The notes beneath the pieces were generated by a model. That model saw nothing but the letters and a program-made list of their open reading frames with translations. It did no database searches and had not been told where the DNA came from. This document shows positions 17,553 to 25,204 of a DNA stretch of 64,000 nucleotides, in pieces. Source of the stretch: Methanosarcina acetivorans C2A. GTDB taxonomy: Archaea > Halobacteriota > Methanosarcinia > Methanosarcinales > Methanosarcinaceae. The stretch lies in contig NC_003552.1 of assembly GCF_000007345.1 (NCBI RefSeq), positions 4,154,001-4,218,000 on the forward strand. Reading direction: 5' to 3'. Position 1 is the stretch's first letter; each line of letters starts with the position of its first letter. The position numbers were made by a program, and so were the translations under genes.

Positions 17553-17693
17553 GTTTTCAGATGATTTGGTTTGAAAGGCTGTTTATGGAGGATTTTTCCT
17601 CTACTGGAATTTTTTCTGCTGGATTTTTTCTCTATTGGAGTTTTCCTATGTTCTTTTCTTTAATATTGGAGTTTTCCTATGTTTTTTTCTTTA
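17553..17693. other. T-rich 3' region of ilvD with a short repeat
   Basis: Pyrimidine-rich stretch with imperfect tandem copies of attggagttttcctatgtt and several runs of T, a plausible termination zone for ilvD. It ends at the insertion site of the IS1-like element. Confidence 0.45.
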
Positions 17694-17707
17694 ATTTTTC
17701 TCGTTTC

Positions 17708-18447
17708 GGGATTGTTAATTAAATATAGATAACTCTTTATTTCTGTGTTTCATCAATAGAAGAACAGAGTACTTTAGCATTTCAAGACTCTTCGTATAAC
17801 ACTTTGTCTTTCGTCTCAACCTTGCCAGAAAGTGCCTTAGTATGCCGTTATATCCTTCAACTGTATACGTTTCTGCTTTGGATTGAGTATGAATGGTTTC
17901 AGGAATAAACTCTGCATATGCCCTCCAGTGATCAGTCATCACTTCTCCAATCTCTTTCTTCTTTAATTTTTCCCAGAGTAGTTGTCCAGTTTTCGTTCCT
18001 CTGCTACCAAAAGAGCAGTTGATGAATTTTTTCCCAACTCTATCAACAGCAATCCAGATCCAGCAATATTTTTTTTGTTACCGATGTAAGTGTGCATCTC
18101 ATCCAGTTCAACAATAGATATCTCATTTTCGCTTTTTAGCTCCTCTATCTCCTGACCAAATTTCTTTATCCATTTTTGGACAGAAACATGACTTACCCCT
18201 AAAAATCGTCCTATTGAACGAAATCCTAATCCCTCAAGATAAAGTTGCAAAGCCTGTCTCTTAACTAAAGGAGAACTAGCAGTTGATTTTAGCTCGACTG
18301 AATAGTTATATCCACAATCGTGGCATTTGTAGCGTTGACGTCCACAAACTATACCGTTTTTTGTGTGATTGGAACTTTTGCATCTTGGGCAGTTCATGCA
18401 GAAATATAGGTTTTCATAATATATAACTATAATTAAATACCAATGCC
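17708..18447 (-). mobile_element. IS1-family insertion sequence, about 740 bp
   Basis: Bounded by a perfect 14-bp direct repeat atttttctcgtttc (17694-17707 and 18448-18461), the presumed target duplication. The ends form an imperfect inverted repeat (left gggattgttaattaaatata, right ggcattggtatttaattata on the other strand). The size fits IS1-type elements. It carries one transposase gene on the minus strand, interrupted by a frameshift at an A8 run. It lies between ilvD and a DUF2795-like gene. Confidence 0.85.
17715..18397 (-). pseudogene. IS1-family transposase, frameshifted (or slippage-dependent)
   Basis: The N-terminal frame starts at ATG 18395-18397 (MNCPRCKSSNHTKNG) and has the IS1 InsA-type zinc ribbon (CPRC...CHDC), an HTH segment and the first catalytic block VELDEMHTYIGNKKN. 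The C-terminal frame, ending at 17715, has the remaining block MTDHWRAYAEF...YTVEGYNG...HFLARLRRKT. The two frames join by a -1 shift at the A8 run (18069-18076 on the + strand as T8), just after GNKKN. Reading one A twice restores a continuous DDE domain. It may be a dead copy with one lost base, or expression may need ribosomal or transcriptional slippage. The shift lies inside the catalytic domain, unlike the classical insA/insB site. Confidence 0.8.
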
Positions 18448-18584
18448 ATTTTTCTCGTTTCAAACGTTGGGGACTTTCATTCAGATAATGTCCAGAACCT
18501 GCTAATTATCCTCCAGGAAATGTTTGGGTTGAATCATTTTTATATAATTAACAATATAATACAAACTCGAGGGTAGACAGCCAC

Positions 18585-18860
18585 GTGGGAGAGGTAATAG
18601 CTACCCGACTCTTTGGAGGTGAACTTATCAAAAGAAGTCAGAGTGATGTTACGGAATTTATAACCGGCAGGGGTATCGGATATCCTGCAACCAAGAGAGA
18701 CATTATCAGGTTTGCTACAGGAAAGTCGGTAGAGAGTGATGTTCTGGATCTCCTGAAAGGGATACCTGAAATAGAGTATAACACTCCTGATGAAGTTACC
18801 AGAGAAATCGAACGTCTGGAAAGCCAGCGTACCAGAGAGTATACCAGACCGGAATACTGA
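18585..18860 (+). CDS. DUF2795-like small protein
   Basis: 91 residues from GTG 18585. The middle (GYPATKRDIIRFATGKSVESD then LKGIPEIEYNTPDEV) matches the DUF2795 pattern of small soluble proteins of unknown role, in which a Pro-Ala-x-Lys helix is followed by a short acidic-aromatic segment. A TATA-like tttttatataatta (18537-18550) lies about 40 bases upstream, and gagggt (18570-18575) is a possible SD. The N-terminal 30 residues differ from what I remember of the family, and the start is not certain. The IS1 element ends about 130 bp upstream. Confidence 0.7.
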   Translation: MGEVIATRLFGGELIKRSQSDVTEFITGRGIGYPATKRDIIRFATGKSVESDVLDLLKGIPEIEYNTPDEVTREIERLESQRTREYTRPEY

Positions 18861-18960
18861 ATTTACTGAGCAGGTTTTTTAACAGTATGAACAGTATTTT
18901 GAATAGTACTATTCAGCTTATTCAAATCAGCTGAGTTATATAGGTTTTGGACAGGTTAAA

Positions 18961-19031
18961 GGATCTGTACAAAACCCATTCGATATTTGGGTGCTCTGTT
19001 CTATCAGTAATTATGAAAAATTTGAGTTACA
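18961..19031. repeat. 71-bp diverged direct repeat, copy 1
   Basis: Shares the scaffold gtacaaa-cc...atatttgg-tg...gttctatc...taatt-atgaaa...tttgagtta with 21910-21980, same orientation, roughly three quarters of bases matching by eye. The two copies bracket the block holding the methyltransferase 3' fragment, the dipeptidase and the wHTH gene. Confidence 0.6.
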
Positions 19032-19119
19032 GCAGTTTATGGTAATTTGAGTTGCCGATCACGAATAAGTGTGCTATTGGAATTATATTCGTCTTTATTA
19101 GAATTATCGTCGTGATATT

Positions 19120-19351
19120 TCAGCAAATTTTTAACATTGTATTTCCATCCTTTTGGAACTCGTATTCTACCGTTACTTTTGTTACATTTCGTTTTTTGTC
19201 TTTAAGAAATCGATGACATAACTAACATATGGCGATCGGTTGTCGTCTACATCCGGCAGTGGAAATATTCTGACTTCTTTTGAAACCCTGCACAATTCCG
19301 CCAACGATTTCAGATGAAACTTAAGCTCATTGTATATTCCCTGTCCGGACT
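19120..19351 (-). pseudogene. SAM-dependent methyltransferase, C-terminal fragment
   Basis: Reading the minus strand from 19349 gives SGQGIYNELKFHLKSLAEL, then CRVSKEVRIFPLPDVDDNRS and PYVSYVIDFLKTKN, before a stop. A one-base shift near 19185 continues it with VTKVTVEYEFQKDGNTMLK to a TGA at 19120-19122. This is the C-terminal pattern (RV-KEVRIFPL, RSPYV, YEFQ-GGN-ML) of a class I methyltransferase family that I recognise from Methanosarcina. The upstream part is missing here, and the matching N-terminal fragment is at 21976-22140 on the same strand. Confidence 0.65.
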
Positions 19352-19352
19352 A

Positions 19353-19578
19353 AAAATTAGTTTTTTCAGTCAATTTGTGTAAAAATTTATAGAAAGTGTT
19401 ATAGGGAGAAAAAGCCAACCTACTTCTGAAAAGTTGAAATTAATTACTATTGTTATAAAGTTGAGCAATGCACTGAAGAACTGATCCTGAAAAACAATTC
19501 CAGAAACCCTGTGGCTGAAAACGTGATAGATTTCGGGAGAGGCTCGGAAACACTGCAAAATAAAATGGGGCGGATACC
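19353..19578. other. Spacer upstream of the dipeptidase gene
   Basis: No supported gene. The sequence shows no clear promoter beyond AT-rich patches at 19370-19400 and 19440-19460. The last bases (ggggcgg) provide a possible SD for the GTG at 19579. Confidence 0.3.
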
Positions 19579-21303
19579 GTGTGTACAACTTTAATTATTA
19601 CCAGAGGAGCGAGCAAGGATGGGTCGATGATAGTAGCTCATTCCGACGATGATGAACTGGGAGATCAGAGGATTATTTATGTCCCGGCTCAGGACCATGA
19701 ACAGGGAGCAATGCGACAGGTGTTTGAGGAACACTATCGCTATCCCCGGTTAGTAACATATGAAAGAGGGCCGAACTATGAACCTGCCACTCACCACGTT
19801 TCACAGTCTCCTAATCCGGTTCCGGATCTGACCGGGCCGATCGGCTACATTCCTCAGGTGAGGCATACATATGCTTATTTTGACGGCAACTACGGGATCA
19901 TGAACGAACATAACCTGATGATGGGGGAGTGTACCAATGGCGCCAAATACCAGCCTGCTCACGTAAGCGCCGAAGAAGCTGAAAAAAATAGCAAACATAT
20001 CCGGCTCTTTTACAGCCAGGAACTATCAAGAGTTGCACTGGAACGCTGTAATAAAGCCAGGGAAGCCGTCGAACTTATGGGGAAACTCCTCGATAAATAT
20101 GGCTATTACTCAACCGGAGAAACACTGCTGGTAGCCGATGAAGATGAAGCCTGGGTTTTTGAAATGTGCGCCCTGCCGGATGAACAATACCATTCCGCCT
20201 GGGTGGCCCAGCAGGTCCCTGACGGAGAGGTTTTTGTAGCAGCCAACGAGTTTCGAATTCGCCAGATCGAGGATAATAGGAGAGACATTATCTGTTCCGA
20301 ATTGCTAAAACCCGGACTGAAAAATCTGGGCTGGTGGAACCCGGAGGACGGTCCACTGGACTGGCTTTCCTCGGTAAGTAATGGAGAATATAACCATCCT
20401 TATTATTCACTGCGCCGTGTCTGGAGAGTTCTTGACCGGGTCAACCCCGATCTGGCTCTAAGCCCCTGGGTAACCAGGGGTTTTAAAGACGTCAAAGATG
20501 GGAGTTATGCTATCGATTATCCCTTTTCAATAAAACCAAAGTGCCCGCTTACCCTTCAGGATGTCTTTGCCCTGTACAGAGATCATTACGAAGGGACGCA
20601 ATTTGACCTGACCCGGGGTGTAGCTGCCGGACCTTACGGTGATCCCAATCGTTTCGTCGGCCCGTACGATGGGAACCAGAATAATGTTACGGAGAATGAG
20701 CACATGTACGGCGCCTGGGAAAGACCGATCTCCATCTTCTATCAGGGTTATACATATGTCAACCAGCTCAGGCCCAAAACCCCGGAAATCCCTGAAGCAA
20801 GCAAGGGGCTTTGCTGGTTCGGCCCGGATGTGTCCTATACCACCTGTTTTGTTCCCTTCGCCGCACAGGCTCTGGAATTGCCTGAACGATACCAGAGTGG
20901 GGACCCTCAAGTATTTGACCCGAAAACAGCCTGGTGGGCCTTTGATTTTGTATCCAACTGGGCCAGATTGAATTACCAGCGCATGACCAGAGTGGATATT
21001 CTGCCGCTGCAGCAAAAAATTGAAACCGAGGAAGTCCAGAAAACGATTCTCCAGTGGGACGAATGCTGCAGGGGAAAAAGTGACCTGGAAGCCAGGGATT
21101 TACTTACCAGGCTTGGAAAGGAAAACGCAAACGAAGTTGTAAAACAGTGGCATAAGCTGGGACATGCTCTGATTGCCAAATATTCCGACGGCTACTGTAA
21201 CCTTCCTGAAAACCAAGAACCTCAGAATATCGGGTATAGTTCGAAATGGCTGGCCTTAACCAATTATAAAGACGGGCCCACTTCCTATGAGATGAAGCCC
21301 TGA
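19579..21303 (+). CDS. C69-family dipeptidase (N-terminal nucleophile hydrolase)
   Basis: 574 residues. The C69/PepD family cleaves dipeptides using an N-terminal Cys exposed by removal of the initiator Met. Here the protein begins M-C-T-T-L-I-I-T-R-G-A-S-K-D-G-S, so the nucleophile would be Cys2 with no propeptide or signal peptide, indicating a cytosolic enzyme. Other family-typical stretches are AHSDDDE, GIMNEHNLMMGE, ETLLVADEDEAWVFEM and VAANEFRIRQI. The start is GTG at 19579, fixed by the need for Cys at position 2. Codon usage is more G+C-rich than the surrounding spacers, and the gene sits inside a rearranged block between two methyltransferase fragments, so acquisition by transfer is possible. 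Confidence 0.88.
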   Translation: MCTTLIITRGASKDGSMIVAHSDDDELGDQRIIYVPAQDHEQGAMRQVFEEHYRYPRLVTYERGPNYEPATHHVSQSPNPVPDLTGPIGYIPQVRHTYAYFDGNYGIMNEHNLMMGECTNGAKYQPAHVSAEEAEKNSKHIRLFYSQELSRVALERCNKAREAVELMGKLLDKYGYYSTGETLLVADEDEAWVFEMCALPDEQYHSAWVAQQVPDGEVFVAANEFRIRQIEDNRRDIICSELLKPGLKNLGWWNPEDGPLDWLSSVSNGEYNHPYYSLRRVWRVLDRVNPDLALSPWVTRGFKDVKDGSYAIDYPFSIKPKCPLTLQDVFALYRDHYEGTQFDLTRGVAAGPYGDPNRFVGPYDGNQNNVTENEHMYGAWERPISIFYQGYTYVNQLRPKTPEIPEASKGLCWFGPDVSYTTCFVPFAAQALELPERYQSGDPQVFDPKTAWWAFDFVSNWARLNYQRMTRVDILPLQQKIETEEVQKTILQWDECCRGKSDLEARDLLTRLGKENANEVVKQWHKLGHALIAKYSDGYCNLPENQEPQNIGYSSKWLALTNYKDGPTSYEMKP

Positions 21304-21533
21304 AACCCTGAACTTTTAATTATAGTTAGCCGCCCGAAACGGACCTGTAACTCATAACTTGGAACAAAAAATTGAATAGGAGAAAAACATAGGAAAATCG
21401 GAAACGGCTTAACCGTACCGATCTTATCTAAAGTCTTGAATGAAAGATCAGTAAGTTCATCCGATCTCAGATGTCAACTTCCCGATCTTATTATTCAGAC
21501 TCAATTTTATTCAGACAAGCTTATTGTTTAGGC

Positions 21534-21824
21534 TTATTCTACCAGCTGGTTAATTTTATAGTAAAAGTCAACTATTAACTTTGCTGCCTCGCTTTCCATG
21601 TTCAGCTGGAAAGTTCGGATTTGTTTTCCCAGGGGTTTTTCCAGGATAACGCCGGACTCGATCAAAGGTGTGATAACCCTTGATACACTGGAGTGAGACA
21701 ACCCGGTTTCTTCAGCTATTCCTGAAAGATAGGTGGGTTCGTTCTGGTTTTCAATCAGGTTTTTAAGTACGGTCATCTGTGCGGTTTTTCCAAATATTTT
21801 TTCCATTGAATCCATCGATATCAT
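21534..21824 (-). CDS. Small winged-helix transcriptional regulator
   Basis: 96 residues. Residues 14-75 form a winged helix (MTVLKNLIENQNEPTYLSGI, then EETGLSHSSVSRVITPLIES), with the recognition helix SHSSVSRVITPL and a wing around EKPLGKQIRTFQL. The architecture is like small MarR/ArsR-type archaeal repressors. The C-terminal helix (AAKLIVDFYYKINQL) probably dimerises. Three in-frame ATGs (codons 1, 4 and 7) make the start uncertain. It lies on the same strand as, and between, the two methyltransferase fragments, so it may once have been its neighbour or regulator. The target is unknown. Confidence 0.8.
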   Translation of the reverse strand: MISMDSMEKIFGKTAQMTVLKNLIENQNEPTYLSGIAEETGLSHSSVSRVITPLIESGVILEKPLGKQIRTFQLNMESEAAKLIVDFYYKINQLVE

Positions 21825-21909
21825 CTCAGAGGTGGCTATTCTCTATAAGTGATTCTCATTTCCAATAACTAACCACGGTTATAAACTTATCTATTTATTG
21901 AACAGATTT

Positions 21910-21980
21910 GATATCGGTACAAACCACTCTCAATATTTGGATGCAATGTTCTATCGATAATTCATGAAATTTGAGTTATA
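21910..21980. repeat. 71-bp diverged direct repeat, copy 2
   Basis: Partner of 18961-19031. It begins exactly where the N-terminal methyltransferase fragment stops making sense (the stop TAA is in the repeat at 21976-21978), so it marks the breakpoint. Confidence 0.6.
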
Positions 21981-22140
21981 ATTTTCCGCCGCGTTCCGCA
22001 AGTTCTGCATTAAAGCTTGCGGGGCCTTCCCCGCAGCCCAGAATTTTTCGCTTGAGATCGGCAGGGGTCAGGCTGAACATCCTCACATATTCCTCAAAAG
22101 ACCTGCCCCAGGGTTTGATACTAGGATATATTATTGTCAT
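21976..22140 (-). pseudogene. SAM-dependent methyltransferase, N-terminal fragment
   Basis: From ATG 22138-22140 the frame reads MTIIYPSIKPWGRSFEEYV, then RMFSLTPADLKRKILGCGEG and PASFNAELAERGGK, followed at once by a stop. The motif LGCGEGPASFNAELAERGG is the glycine-rich SAM-binding motif I of a class I methyltransferase, here in the family with the PWGRS-EEY N-terminus. About 54 codons remain of an expected 230-250. The break coincides with the 71-bp repeat. The C-terminal end of a protein of the same family is at 19120-19351 on the same strand. Confidence 0.75.
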
Positions 22141-22236
22141 GATATGTACACTACAGATCATAAATATACAGCATATATAACCATCCTTACCGGATTAAAT
22201 AAAGCCTAAGGAAGACAAACAAACTTAAGCTTGAAG

Positions 22237-22404
22237 TTAACTAAGAATAATTCTAAAAAACCCAAGATTTACGGGGCAAGATTCCGAAATTATACATGAT
22301 GCTTTTTTCTTAGAGGCTGTCTTAAAATTAAATAATACCTGTCCCAAGATTGTTTGTTTTGTCCTGAAATAATTTCGCTTTGAAACTTTTTTCCTCTTGT
22401 CCAT
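22237..22404 (-). CDS. Doubtful small ORF
   Basis: 55 codons from ATG 22402-22404 with a good SD (GGTGG, nine bases upstream). The product MDKRKKVSKRNYFRTKQTIL... is very basic and matches nothing I know. The SD is the only support. It may be the truncated 5' end of a lost gene in this degraded region. Confidence 0.25.
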   Translation of the reverse strand: MDKRKKVSKRNYFRTKQTILGQVLFNFKTASKKKASCIISESCPVNLGFFRIILS

Positions 22405-22419
22405 GTTTTCACCACCCAA

Positions 22420-22649
22420 ACAATCTCACTCCTATTCTGAACTTTGCCTCAACTGGTAATCTATTCCAGAATGGCTTTGTCGTACTCAACTATGTAATAA
22501 TATGTATTCTCATGTAAAATTCACGTAAAAAACTACAACTGGAAAAATGAGATGAGAAAATTACATGAGAATACTACAATTAAAAAACTGCAATTAGAAA
22601 ACTACATGAGAATAATGAAATGAGAACGGCAATTGATAAATCAGACAGT
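22420..22649. other. AT-rich spacer with loosely repeated motifs
   Basis: Holds several copies of tacatgagaataa/ctacaatt-like words (22505-22630). It has no gene or hairpin that I can support and lies just after the permease stop on the minus strand. Confidence 0.3.
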
Positions 22650-23969
22650 CTAAAGCTCATTCTCTCTTTTTCTGGTTTTAAGCAACACCAATAGTGCACT
22701 TATTCCTGCAAGGAAAAACCCGTAAAGCATGACTTCTTTACCGATCTGGGAAAAAAGGAAAACCGCGGACAGAGCCCCAAGAGCCGGAAATATGGGAAAA
22801 CGGCCTATACTGACAGGGACTCTGAAAGGGCGCTTTCTTTCCGGGTCGGTGTATCGGAGTTTTATGAGGGAGATGTTGACTATAAAAAAGACAATAAAAA
22901 TCATAAAATTCGCAATATTTGCTACTGTTGCTATGTCTCCAAGGAAGACGAACAGACTTGAAAAGAATGCAATTCCGCAAATTGCAGTCCAGGGAGTCTT
23001 GAGTTTTTGATGTACCCGCGCGAGGATTTTCGGAAGCGAACCCGAATTTGCCATGCCGTAAACAATTCTTGACCCTCCAAGCATAACCACAAGTACTGTA
23101 TTCATTGTGGAAAAAAGAGCGATCCAGGAAAGAAGGACAAAAGCCTTTTCCCCAAAAGCGACAGCTGCAACTTCAGCAAGCGGGATCTCCGAAATTCCGA
23201 GAACCTGAAAATCAAGCACACTCACGGAAGCTACTGCCACACAAATATAGAGGAAAATAGTGAAGAAAATGGAAATAAGCAAAGCTTTTGGAGTTGTTTT
23301 CTCCGCATCTTTTGTTTCCTGGGATAACCGTACAATATCTTCAAACCCCAGAAATGCAAAAATAATCAGGGCAGAAGCCTCAAAGACTCCTGAGAGGCTC
23401 GGGGTCTCAAAATAATTTACCGTGCCAAGATAGGGAATCCCCACGTAAATAATTATCATGAGACCTGAGAGTTCTATAAAGGTCATGAGAATAGCCAGCC
23501 GGGCTGACTCCTTGATCCCGTAAACCATGACAAGGCTCAGGAGAATATACAAGCTTATTGCTCCTATTAGAATCCCACCTCCGAAAATATTACTGAAGTA
23601 CCTCCCAAAGCCGAGAGCAACCGCAGAAGCGGTAATTGCTACATAATAGATGACCAGCAGCCCTACAAATAGACCTATACGTTCTCCAAAAGCCTTCCTC
23701 GCAAACACATACTCTGCTCCTGCTCGAGGGTACATAGAAGAAAGTTCCATATAGCTGAGAGCGGAAAGAGAGGCAGTAAATCCTGCAAACAGAAAGGAAG
23801 CCCAGACCATGTTGCCAGCAAGCCCCGCAGCTTTTCCCATAAGCACATAGATCCCTGCTCCAAGAATATCTCCAATTCCGACCAGAGTAATTTCGAGTAA
23901 ACTCAGGTCCCTTTTTAGTTCCGATTCCCTTCCCATATAATTGCCTGAGTTATATTTAACTTCAAACAT
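22650..23969 (-). CDS. APC-superfamily amino acid permease
   Basis: 439 residues with about 12 membrane helices. The first helix carries the APC signature GIGDILGAGIYVLMGKAAGL (residues about 31-50), followed by GFTASLSALSYMELSSMYP and AGAEYVFARKAFGE, typical of amino acid/polyamine transporters. Further typical segments are AFLGFEDIVRLSQETKDAEK and FSTMNTVLVVMLGGSRIVYGMA. It should import amino acids by proton or sodium symport; the substrate cannot be told. The first ATG is reported, but codon 12 (MGRESELKRD) is an equally good start because neither has a strong SD and a TATA-like ggtatata sits directly before the first. The gene is single. Confidence 0.92.
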   Translation of the reverse strand: MFEVKYNSGNYMGRESELKRDLSLLEITLVGIGDILGAGIYVLMGKAAGLAGNMVWASFLFAGFTASLSALSYMELSSMYPRAGAEYVFARKAFGERIGLFVGLLVIYYVAITASAVALGFGRYFSNIFGGGILIGAISLYILLSLVMVYGIKESARLAILMTFIELSGLMIIIYVGIPYLGTVNYFETPSLSGVFEASALIIFAFLGFEDIVRLSQETKDAEKTTPKALLISIFFTIFLYICVAVASVSVLDFQVLGISEIPLAEVAAVAFGEKAFVLLSWIALFSTMNTVLVVMLGGSRIVYGMANSGSLPKILARVHQKLKTPWTAICGIAFFSSLFVFLGDIATVANIANFMIFIVFFIVNISLIKLRYTDPERKRPFRVPVSIGRFPIFPALGALSAVFLFSQIGKEVMLYGFFLAGISALLVLLKTRKRENEL

Positions 23970-24086
23970 TATATACCAGATGAAATTATATTTCTAAATT
24001 CTGATAAAAGACACAAAATTTGAGTAAAAGACACAAAAGTTAATAAAAATTGTACTCTGAATTTGGATAAAATGCGCAAAAACTAG

Positions 24087-24250
24087 TACATCGATTCCAA
24101 ATTATGGGAAGAATTGGACTTTGAAATCAGCACTGGTTAATGTTTTTTCTATGAGAAAACCACAAGCGGACAAGAATAAACACGAATTGAAAATATTTGT
24201 GTTCACTTGTTTTTATTCATGGTTTATTGAGGATATATGGAATCGATGTA
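24087..24250 (+). mobile_element. 164-bp MITE, type 2, copy A
   Basis: Ends form a 13-bp perfect inverted repeat tacatcgattcca / tggaatcgatgta, flanked on both sides by CTAG (24083-24086 and 24251-24254). An inverted copy with two visible mismatches lies at 30383-30546. Both copies are 164 bp. CTAG duplication fits IS5-type (YTAR) target choice. It is non-coding and ends 28 bp before the gene at 24279, to which its right end contributes a TATA-like ggatatatgg. Confidence 0.85.
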
Positions 24251-24278
24251 CTAGCATTTTCAGCTTGCAGAGGTAGGA

Positions 24279-25148
24279 ATGACGGTTGAAAAGCCAGGTT
24301 CGCTTACTCGTTCGATAGACCTTAATTATCCCACAAACAGGGCAATTGTGATAATTACCCTGATATTTCTCTCCGGAGTCTCAGGCTTTCAACTTTTTCT
24401 GGAAAGAGATCTTTCTACGGCTTTTTACTCCGGCTTAAGAGCAGGCACCTCGGTATTTTTTGCCTGGGCTTTTGCAAGGGAACTGGACCCGGACAACGAG
24501 CTTTCTGCTTTTTTTGCAGCTTTTCTGGGCTGTACTGGCTTTCTGCTTTTTCCTTTCCCACTCCTGCTTGCCCTCTTCCTGGAGCTCCTGCTTCTTCGTA
24601 TAGTTAACAGAAGTAGCGGTGTGTCATCAAAAACTTCCGATTCTTTTGCAGTATTCCTGCTTTCAAGCTGGCTCTCCCTGGGGGAAAGCTGGATTTTTGG
24701 CTTGTTCACCGCACTGGTCTTTTTTTTGGACGCTGTCCTCCCTGTACCTTCTCGCCAAAACCGTATTTTCGGACTGGCAGTCTTAATGGTTTCAACATTT
24801 GCCTTCTTACAGGGTGCAGGCGAGGAAGGAACTTTCCCGGGAATGCAATCCGGATTATTCATACTGATAACTGCTCTCCTTTTTATTCCCACAGTCCTCA
24901 GCTCCCGGGAAATAAAATCAACAGGGGACAGAACAGGAATTCCTCTGGATCCTCGTCGGGTGCGGGCAGCTCAGCTGATAGCTCTGCTGAGTTCATCTTT
25001 GTTTACAGCTTTAAGGGGATGGGCAGGAGTCGAAAGTCTCATGCCTTTATGGGGAGCAATTCTGGGCGTTTCCCTTTACGGATATTCAAAAATGCTATTC
25101 AAAAAATTAAGGAAGGCTCCTCGGCCGGATTGCCCGGGAGAAACCTGA
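24279..25148 (+). CDS. Polytopic membrane protein of unknown function
   Basis: 289 residues with about eight hydrophobic helices (for example AIVIITLIFLSGVSGFQLFL, LLFPFPLLLALFLELLLL, GLFILITALLFIPTV) and short loops. It looks like an integral membrane protein with no soluble domain and no transporter signature. It probably belongs to a family confined to Methanosarcinales, but I cannot name it. The start ATG is supported by gaggtagga immediately upstream. It converges with fprA, the stops being about 55 bp apart. The type 2 MITE ends 28 bp before the start, so the promoter probably lies within the MITE or was displaced by it. Confidence 0.7.
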   Translation: MTVEKPGSLTRSIDLNYPTNRAIVIITLIFLSGVSGFQLFLERDLSTAFYSGLRAGTSVFFAWAFARELDPDNELSAFFAAFLGCTGFLLFPFPLLLALFLELLLLRIVNRSSGVSSKTSDSFAVFLLSSWLSLGESWIFGLFTALVFFLDAVLPVPSRQNRIFGLAVLMVSTFAFLQGAGEEGTFPGMQSGLFILITALLFIPTVLSSREIKSTGDRTGIPLDPRRVRAAQLIALLSSSLFTALRGWAGVESLMPLWGAILGVSLYGYSKMLFKKLRKAPRPDCPGET

Positions 25149-25204
25149 GAAATCGGCAAAATAGGATTCTTCGGCCAGGAAATTTAAATCATCAATTTCA
25201 ATAC

